Source: Alphaproteobacteria bacterium
GTDB lineage: Bacteria > Pseudomonadota > Alphaproteobacteria > Rhodobacterales > Rhodobacteraceae
Reading direction: 5' to 3'
Assembly (NCBI GenBank): GCA_030428025.1
Contig: JAUIBJ010000101.1
Coordinates: 1-8,791, forward strand
Length of the DNA stretch: 8,791 nucleotides
Below the pieces are notes generated by a model. That model did not search any database and had not been told where the DNA came from. It saw only the letters and a program-made list of their open reading frames with translations. The translations under genes were made by a program, and so were the position numbers. This document shows, one piece after another, positions 5,347 through 8,791 of this stretch (position 1 is its first letter; each line of letters starts with the position of its first letter).

Positions 5347-6489
5347 ATGACACAAGAAACCGTTCTCGCCAATGCCACCCTCGTTCTTCCGGACGAAACC
5401 GTGACCGGGGCGGTCCGGTTCGTGGGGAGCGAAATTTCCGATATCTCGTCCGGCACCGGCGTGCCGGCCGGGGCGGAGGATTGCGGCGGCGATTATGTGG
5501 CGCCAGGACTGGTGGAGCTGCACACCGATAACCTCGAACGCCATATCCAGCCCCGCCCCAAGGTCGATTGGCCGCACAATGCCGCAATCCTGGCCCATGA
5601 CGCGGAGCTGGCCGGCACCGGCATCACCACCGTCTTCGATGCGATGCGCGTGGGGTCCATTCCCAATGGCAAGAGCCTCAGTCTGAAATACGCGCGCAGG
5701 CTGGCCAGCGAGCTTTGGGCGCTTCGGGCCGAGGATGCGTTGAAGATCAGCCATTTCCTGCATCTTCGGGCCGAGGTCTGCTCGGAGACGCTGGTTGCCG
5801 AGATGGCGGAGTTCGGCCCCGAGGACCGGGTGGGCCTTGTCAGCCTGATGGACCACACGCCGGGGCAGCGGCAGTTTCGCGACATCAGCAAGCTGGAGGT
5901 CTATTACAAGGGCAAGCACGGCTTTTCGGATGCCGAGTTCGAAGAACATGTGGCCCAACTCAAGGCCCTGCGCGTGACGCATGGCGACCGTCACGAGGCC
6001 GAGGCGGTGCGTGCCGCGGGGCGCTATGGCGCGGTTCTGGCCAGCCATGACGACACTACCCCCGGACAGGTGGCGGTCTCGCATGGCTACGGAATAAGGC
6101 TGGCCGAGTTTCCCACCACGCGCGAGGCGGCGGAGGCCTGCCACGGGCACGGGATCGCGGTAATGATGGGGGCGCCCAACCTGATCCGAGGCGGGTCGCA
6201 TTCGGGCAATGTGGCGGCGCGGGAACTGGCAGAGTCGGGGCTTCTGGACATCCTCAGTTCGGACTACGTGCCGGCGGCGCTGCTGATGGGGGCAGTGCAA
6301 CTGGGCGAGCTTTGGGGCAACATGGCGCGGGGGATTGCGACGGTCACGGCCAACCCTGCCCGGGCGGTTGGCCTCGGGGACCGGGGCGAGATCGCACCGG
6401 GGCGGCGGGCGGACGTGATCCGCTTCGCGCTGCGCGGCGGGGTGCCGGCGGTGCGCGGGGTCTGGTCGCGCGGGCGGCGGGTGGCGTGA
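5347..6489 (+). CDS. phnM: Ribose 1-methylphosphonate 5-triphosphate diphosphatase PhnM
   Basis: A 380-residue metal-dependent amidohydrolase-fold enzyme that removes pyrophosphate from alpha-D-ribose 1-phosphonate 5-triphosphate, giving the 5-phosphate substrate of PhnJ. Family marks: PGLVELHTDNLERHIQPRP with His59, Asp61 and His66 in the metal-site strand, GITTVFDAMRVGS, DHTPGQRQFRD, ASHDDTTPGQV, MGAPNLIRGGSHSGN and the C-terminal metal/catalytic Asp306 in SSDYVPAALL. Length is normal for PhnM. The ATG at 5347 fits the family N-terminus, although no clear ribosome site precedes it. It is separated from phnN by the minus-strand DUF1045 gene, so it cannot simply be translated in line with phnJ-phnN and probably has its own promoter. 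It is followed by a hairpin and a promoter for the next gene, closing the phosphonate locus. Confidence 0.97.
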   Translation: MTQETVLANATLVLPDETVTGAVRFVGSEISDISSGTGVPAGAEDCGGDYVAPGLVELHTDNLERHIQPRPKVDWPHNAAILAHDAELAGTGITTVFDAMRVGSIPNGKSLSLKYARRLASELWALRAEDALKISHFLHLRAEVCSETLVAEMAEFGPEDRVGLVSLMDHTPGQRQFRDISKLEVYYKGKHGFSDAEFEEHVAQLKALRVTHGDRHEAEAVRAAGRYGAVLASHDDTTPGQVAVSHGYGIRLAEFPTTREAAEACHGHGIAVMMGAPNLIRGGSHSGNVAARELAESGLLDILSSDYVPAALLMGAVQLGELWGNMARGIATVTANPARAVGLGDRGEIAPGRRADVIRFALRGGVPAVRGVWSRGRRVA

Positions 6490-6512
6490 CGCCCGGGCTT
6501 TGACACCGGGCG
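6490..6512. repeat. 7-bp inverted repeat after phnM
   Basis: CGCCCGG at 6490-6496 pairs perfectly with CCGGGCG at 6506-6512 across a 9-nt loop, immediately after the phnM stop. There is no T-tract, so it is at best a weak terminator for phnM. The loop carries the TTGACA -35 hexamer of the next promoter, so it could also be an operator covering that promoter. Confidence 0.4.
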
Positions 6513-6528
6513 CCGGCCCGCCCATAAG
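6500..6528 (+). promoter_or_regulatory. Sigma70-like promoter for the FAH-family gene
   Basis: A perfect -35 hexamer TTGACA (6500-6505) is followed after exactly 17 bp by CATAAG (6523-6528), which matches four of six positions of TATAAT. Transcription would begin near 6535, about 27 nt before the ATG at 6562. A clear ribosome site AGGAG at 6550-6554 lies 7 bp before that ATG. This is the best sigma70-type promoter that I find in the window and suggests that the second module is expressed independently of the phosphonate genes. Confidence 0.6.
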
Positions 6529-6561
6529 GCATAGGAACCACCCTGGCGCAGGAGCCCGCCC

Positions 6562-7263
6562 ATGCCCGCCGATTACCTGTTCGACCCAGCCCCGGTGCCC
6601 GCCGTTCCGGTGGTGGGGGAGCCCCGCCTTTTCCCCGTCCGGCGCATCTTCTGCGTGGGGCGCAACTATGCCGCCCATGCCGCCGAGATGGGCAACGAGG
6701 TGGATCGCGAAGCGCCGTTCTACTTCACCAAATCGGCGCATGCGCTCTGTCTATCAGGGGCGACGATCCCCTATCCGGCGGGCACGGAGGACTGCCATTA
6801 CGAGATGGAATTCGTCGTGGCTCTGAACCGGGGCGGGGCAGAGGTGGCTGAGGCCCGCGCGATGGATCTGGTCTTCGGCTATGCCAGCGGTATCGACCTC
6901 ACGCGCCGCGACCTGCAGGCGGCGGCGAAGGACAAGCGCCGGCCCTGGGATCTGGGCAAGGATTTCGCCAATTCCGCCGTCATCGGCCCGCTGACCCCCG
7001 CCGCCAGCTTCGGTCAGATCGGGCCGCAACGCATTCACCTTGTCCATGACGGCGATACGGTGCAGGACGCAACCCTGTCCGATATGGTCTGGTCGGTGCC
7101 AGAGATCATCGCGCATCTCTCACGATTCTACACGCTTGCGCCCGGCGATCTGATCTATACCGGCACCCCCGCGGGCGTGGGTCCGGTATATCCGGGAAGC
7201 CGGCTTGCAGGAGGAGTCGACGGGCTGGCGCCGGTCTGCCTGGATATCGCCCCCGTCGGATGA
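6562..7263 (+). CDS. Fumarylacetoacetate hydrolase-family protein (possibly fumarylpyruvate hydrolase)
   Basis: A 233-residue single-domain member of the FAH family, whose enzymes cleave or hydrate 2,4-dioxo acids formed late in aromatic breakdown. FPVRRIFCVGRNYAAHAAEMG followed by FYFTKSAHAL resembles fumarylpyruvate hydrolases of the gentisate route (NagK type). Metal ligands are in place: Glu81 and Glu83 in HYEMEF and Asp112 in GIDLTRRDLQ. Also seen are KRRPWDLGKDFANSAVIGP and the late conserved GDLIYTGTPAGVGP. Start chosen at ATG 6562, with AGGAG 7 bp upstream. No other gene of gentisate or homogentisate breakdown is in the window, so the true substrate is open; acylpyruvate hydrolase or oxaloacetate decarboxylase activity is equally possible. 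It lies upstream of TRAP genes on the same strand, with 230 bp between. Confidence 0.9.
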   Translation: MPADYLFDPAPVPAVPVVGEPRLFPVRRIFCVGRNYAAHAAEMGNEVDREAPFYFTKSAHALCLSGATIPYPAGTEDCHYEMEFVVALNRGGAEVAEARAMDLVFGYASGIDLTRRDLQAAAKDKRRPWDLGKDFANSAVIGPLTPAASFGQIGPQRIHLVHDGDTVQDATLSDMVWSVPEIIAHLSRFYTLAPGDLIYTGTPAGVGPVYPGSRLAGGVDGLAPVCLDIAPVG

Positions 7264-7301
7264 GGGGAGGACACCGCACCGTCTTGCCGCCCCGGCAGCG
7301 T

Positions 7302-7322
7302 CGTGTTACGAAAATCGTCACG
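7302..7322. promoter_or_regulatory. Imperfect palindrome in the dctP upstream region, candidate operator
   Basis: CGTG (7302-7305) plus ACGA (7308-7311) are mirrored by TCGT (7315-7318) plus CACG (7319-7322), with two extra T in the left arm. The core ACGA-AAA-TCGT is symmetrical. It lies in the AT-richer part of the gap, 26 bp before the sigma54-like element. Size and symmetry suit a dimeric repressor or activator site, but no regulator gene is visible and no family consensus was matched. Confidence 0.3.
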
Positions 7323-7347
7323 CGAGTCTAATGATGAAACATTTTGG

Positions 7348-7362
7348 GGGATGACAGTTGCA
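7348..7362 (+). promoter_or_regulatory. Sigma54-like -24/-12 promoter element upstream of dctP
   Basis: GG at 7348-7349 and GC at 7360-7361 have the exact 10-nt spacing required by sigma54, and the -12 part is the full TTGCA (7358-7362). Against TGGCAYRN4TTGCA there are two mismatches (first T is G, first C is G). Transcription would begin near 7373, giving a leader of about 120 nt before the dctP ATG. Some dctPQM and dct genes are under sigma54 with DctB/DctD in other proteobacteria, which makes this plausible, but no activator gene or classical enhancer site is visible. Confidence 0.35.
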
Positions 7363-7371
7363 AACCCTGCC

Positions 7372-7430
7372 GGTTCAATGCCAACATCGAACCTGGAAAA
7401 GACCCGGCGAACGGGCAGACCCGCGCCGGG
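7372..7430 (+). repeat. Two hairpins in the dctP leader
   Basis: First hairpin: GGTTC (7372-7376) with GAACC (7389-7393), 12-nt loop. Second and stronger: CCCGGCG (7403-7409) with CGCCGGG (7424-7430), continued after an AA bulge by CGGG (7412-7415) with CCCG (7420-7423) around the loop CAGA, 11 bp in all. Both would lie in the dctP 5' leader, ending about 64 nt before the ATG. They may stabilise the mRNA or regulate translation; I matched no known riboswitch. There is no T-tract after them. Confidence 0.4.
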
Positions 7431-7475
7431 ACGACAGCACGGCCCGCGCTTGACGCGACGGGAAAACGCGATCTC

Positions 7476-7485
7476 AAGGGAGGAG
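7476..7485 (+). promoter_or_regulatory. Strong ribosome binding site of dctP
   Basis: AAGGGAGGAG sits 8 bp before the ATG at 7494 and fixes that codon as the start, rejecting the upstream in-frame ATG at 7344, which would give an arginine- and cysteine-containing extension in front of a signal peptide. It is the strongest Shine-Dalgarno sequence in the window, fitting a highly made binding protein. Confidence 0.75.
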
Positions 7486-7493
7486 ACCCGATC

Positions 7494-8528
7494 ATGACAT
7501 TGATGACGACAGCCATGCGCGCGGCGCTGGCGGCAGTGATGGCGGCCGGCATCGGCACTGCCGCGCTGGCGCAGGAGGTGACGCTCAAGATGCACCAGTT
7601 CCTGCCGCCGCAGGCCAACGTGCCAAAGCTGATCCTGCAGCCCTGGGCCGACCGGGTGATGGAAAAGTCCGACGGCCGGATCAAGATCGACCACTACCCG
7701 GCGATGCAGCTGGGCGGCAAGCCGCCGGAACTGGCCAGCCAGGTTGTGGACGGCGTGGCCGACATCATCTGGACGGTGGCCGGCTATACCCCCGGCCGTT
7801 TCCCTCAGGCCGAGGTGTTCGAACTGCCCTTCATCATGACCAATGCCGAGGATACATCGCGCGCCTATTGGGAATATGCCGAGGCGAACATGATGGACAG
7901 CGATTTCAAGGACATGAAGATCCTGGGCGTCTGGGTCCACGGGCCGGGCGTCATCCACTCCAGCAAGCCCATCGAACAGGTGTCCGACCTCAACGGCATG
8001 AAGGTGCGGGGCCCGACGCGGGTGATCACCGGCATGCTGGGCGATCTGGGCGCGACGGCGGTTGGCATGCCCGTGCCCGCGATCCCCGAGGCGCTGTCGA
8101 AGGGCGTGATCGACGCCTGCGTCATCCCGTGGGAGGTGACGGCGGCGCTGAAGGTGCCGGAACTGGTGCAGAACCACACCACCTTCGGCGGCGAGGCGCT
8201 TTATACCACGGCCTTCATCTTTGCGATGAACAAGGAGAAGTATGAAAGCCTGCCCGACGACCTGAAGGCGGTCATCGACAGCGAATCCGGGGCCGATTTC
8301 TCGGCGCTGGCCGGCGGCCTTCAGGCCGGGGCCGACGGGCCCTCGCGCGAAATGGCCGAGGACATGGGCAACAACATCATCGACCTCACGCCCGAGCAGG
8401 TGGCCGAGTGGAAGGAAGCCGCGAGCGGCGCCGAGGCGCGATGGGTTTCGGAGATGAACGAGAAGGGGTTCGACGGTCAGGCGCTGGTCGATCAGGCGAA
8501 GTCGCTGATCGAAAAGCACACCGACTGA
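7494..8528 (+). CDS. dctP: TRAP transporter solute-binding protein (DctP family)
   Basis: A 344-residue periplasmic binding protein of a tripartite ATP-independent periplasmic (TRAP) uptake system, which captures an organic acid and passes it to the membrane subunits for sodium-driven import. A Sec signal peptide is clear: Arg9, a hydrophobic stretch, then ALA|QEV with cleavage after about residue 26. The mature part shows MHQFLPPQANVPKLILQPWADRVME, the family motif GRIKIDHYPAMQLGG, ADIIWTVAGYTPGRFPQAEVFELPF and LNGMKVRGPTRV, in which Arg172 corresponds to the arginine that binds the ligand carboxylate. C-terminal helices follow, with no membrane anchor. Substrate cannot be read from sequence; dctP is used as the family name, not a claim of C4-dicarboxylate uptake. 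The adjacent FAH-family enzyme hints at an aromatic or keto acid. A stable hairpin and then dctQ follow. Confidence 0.94.
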   Translation: MTLMTTAMRAALAAVMAAGIGTAALAQEVTLKMHQFLPPQANVPKLILQPWADRVMEKSDGRIKIDHYPAMQLGGKPPELASQVVDGVADIIWTVAGYTPGRFPQAEVFELPFIMTNAEDTSRAYWEYAEANMMDSDFKDMKILGVWVHGPGVIHSSKPIEQVSDLNGMKVRGPTRVITGMLGDLGATAVGMPVPAIPEALSKGVIDACVIPWEVTAALKVPELVQNHTTFGGEALYTTAFIFAMNKEKYESLPDDLKAVIDSESGADFSALAGGLQAGADGPSREMAEDMGNNIIDLTPEQVAEWKEAASGAEARWVSEMNEKGFDGQALVDQAKSLIEKHTD

Positions 8529-8537
8529 TGCGACAAT

Positions 8538-8570
8538 GCGCCGGCGCCGGGGTCGCCCCGGCGCCGGCGC
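8538..8570. repeat. Perfect 15-bp GC inverted repeat between dctP and dctQ
   Basis: GCGCCGGCGCCGGGG (8538-8552) and CCCCGGCGCCGGCGC (8556-8570) are exact reverse complements around TCG, so RNA would form a 14-15-bp all-GC stem. It starts 9 bp after the dctP stop and ends 22 bp before the dctQ ATG. No T-tract follows, so transcription probably continues; the likely role is to protect the 3' end of a processed dctP message and partly reduce downstream expression, giving more binding protein than membrane subunits. Confidence 0.75.
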
Positions 8571-8592
8571 GTGCCCGGGGGCGGTAATTCGC

Positions 8593-8791
8593 ATGCAAAG
8601 ACTGTTCATGGCCCTGGCCCGCCTCATGGCGGTGATTGGCGGCGCCGTGCTGACGGCCGTGATTCTGGTGACCTGCGTGTCGGTGGCGGGGCGCGTGCTG
8701 AACACGGTTCTGCATGGCGCGCTGGCGCAATCGATGATTCCGGGACTGGCCGACCGGCTGATCGAGATGGGTGTGGGCCCGCTTCTGGGCG
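8593..8791 (+). CDS. dctQ: TRAP transporter small membrane subunit (DctQ family), 3' truncated by window
   Basis: The first 66 codons are visible and the frame is still open at the window end. The start MQRLFMALARLMAVIGG leads into one strong hydrophobic helix (about residues 11-33, with VLTAVILVTCVSVAGR), followed by a stretch with GLADRLIEMGVGPLLG. This is the usual beginning of DctQ-type small subunits, which have four membrane helices and bridge the binding protein to DctM; full length would be roughly 160-200 residues. ATG at 8593 is preceded by a G-rich stretch (GGGGGCGG, 8577-8584) 8 bp upstream. Position directly after dctP on the same strand supports the call more than the short sequence does. 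The large subunit dctM is expected next. Confidence 0.85.
   Translation, partial: MQRLFMALARLMAVIGGAVLTAVILVTCVSVAGRVLNTVLHGALAQSMIPGLADRLIEMGVGPLLG

Noticed and set aside
5317..5349. Possible Pho box (TGTCAT-like on the minus strand) between DUF1045 and phnM
   Set aside because: Only one half resembles the consensus; the second direct repeat at 11-bp spacing is absent.
4628..5350. A 240-codon + strand open frame between phnN and phnM that would fill the operon gap
   Set aside because: The minus strand encodes DUF1045 with both HxT motifs; the + frame is Gln/Arg/Gly-rich without motifs.
5300..5587. Upstream extension of the DUF1045 frame through the start of phnM
   Set aside because: DUF1045 proteins begin near MEFRRYAVYF, and a ribosome-like element precedes that ATG.
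5299..6741. A 480-codon minus-strand open frame opposite phnM
   Set aside because: Antisense shadow of PhnM and the FAH-family N-terminus; composition dominated by Arg, Gly, His and Pro, with no family resemblance.
7285..7297. Small TGCCG/CGGCA inverted repeat after the FAH-family gene as a terminator
   Set aside because: The stem is only 5 bp with a 3-nt loop and no T-tract; such repeats are expected by chance at this GC content.
7344..7493. A 50-codon N-terminal extension of the TRAP binding protein
   Set aside because: It would bury the signal peptide inside the protein; the strong ribosome site at 7476-7485 sets the start at 7494.
7155..8705. A very long minus-strand open frame opposite the FAH-family gene end and dctP
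   Set aside because: It runs fully antisense to a confidently identified TRAP binding protein, is rich in Arg/His/Gly/Ala as expected from complementing GC-rich codons, and shows no recognisable domain.

Overview
The window is very GC-rich, with coding third positions strongly G/C. Its gene content and protein style fit an alphaproteobacterium, most likely a marine-type Rhodobacterales (Roseobacter/Rhodobacter group). That assignment is inferred from protein resemblance and base composition; no marker gene is present.

Bases 1-6489 hold most of a carbon-phosphorus (C-P) lyase locus for using phosphonates as a phosphorus source. On the + strand run the 3' half of phnI, then phnJ, phnK, a CorA-type metal channel gene, phnL, phnN and, further on, phnM. 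PhnI (with PhnG/H/L, of which G and H would lie upstream) attaches the phosphonate to ribose triphosphate. PhnM removes pyrophosphate. PhnJ, a radical SAM enzyme, breaks the C-P bond and leaves 5-phosphoribosyl 1,2-cyclic phosphate. PhnN converts the ribose bisphosphate product to PRPP. PhnK and PhnL are the ABC-type ATPases of the complex.

Three genes depart from the textbook order. (1) A 39-codon candidate gene for a small one-helix membrane protein lies on the opposite strand in the phnI-phnJ gap, and its stop codon sits in the loop of a hairpin just after phnI. (2) A CorA-family gene is tightly packed between phnK and phnL, overlapping the phnL start by ATGA. (3) A DUF1045 gene (2H phosphoesterase fold, two HxT motifs) lies on the minus strand between phnN and phnM. 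It overlaps the phnN end by 19 bp and faces away from phnM across 47 bp. No phnP is in the window, so this protein is a candidate for opening the cyclic phosphate.

Bases 6490-8791 are a second module on the + strand, apparently unrelated to phosphonates. It contains a fumarylacetoacetate/fumarylpyruvate hydrolase-family gene behind a good sigma70-like promoter, then a 230-bp leader region, a TRAP transporter solute-binding protein gene (dctP-type), an extremely stable 15-bp hairpin, and the start of the small TRAP membrane subunit (dctQ-type), cut by the window end. The leader holds a sigma54-like -24/-12 element, an imperfect palindrome and two hairpins. The large subunit dctM is expected just beyond the window.

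No tRNA, rRNA, CRISPR array, insertion sequence or integrase was seen.
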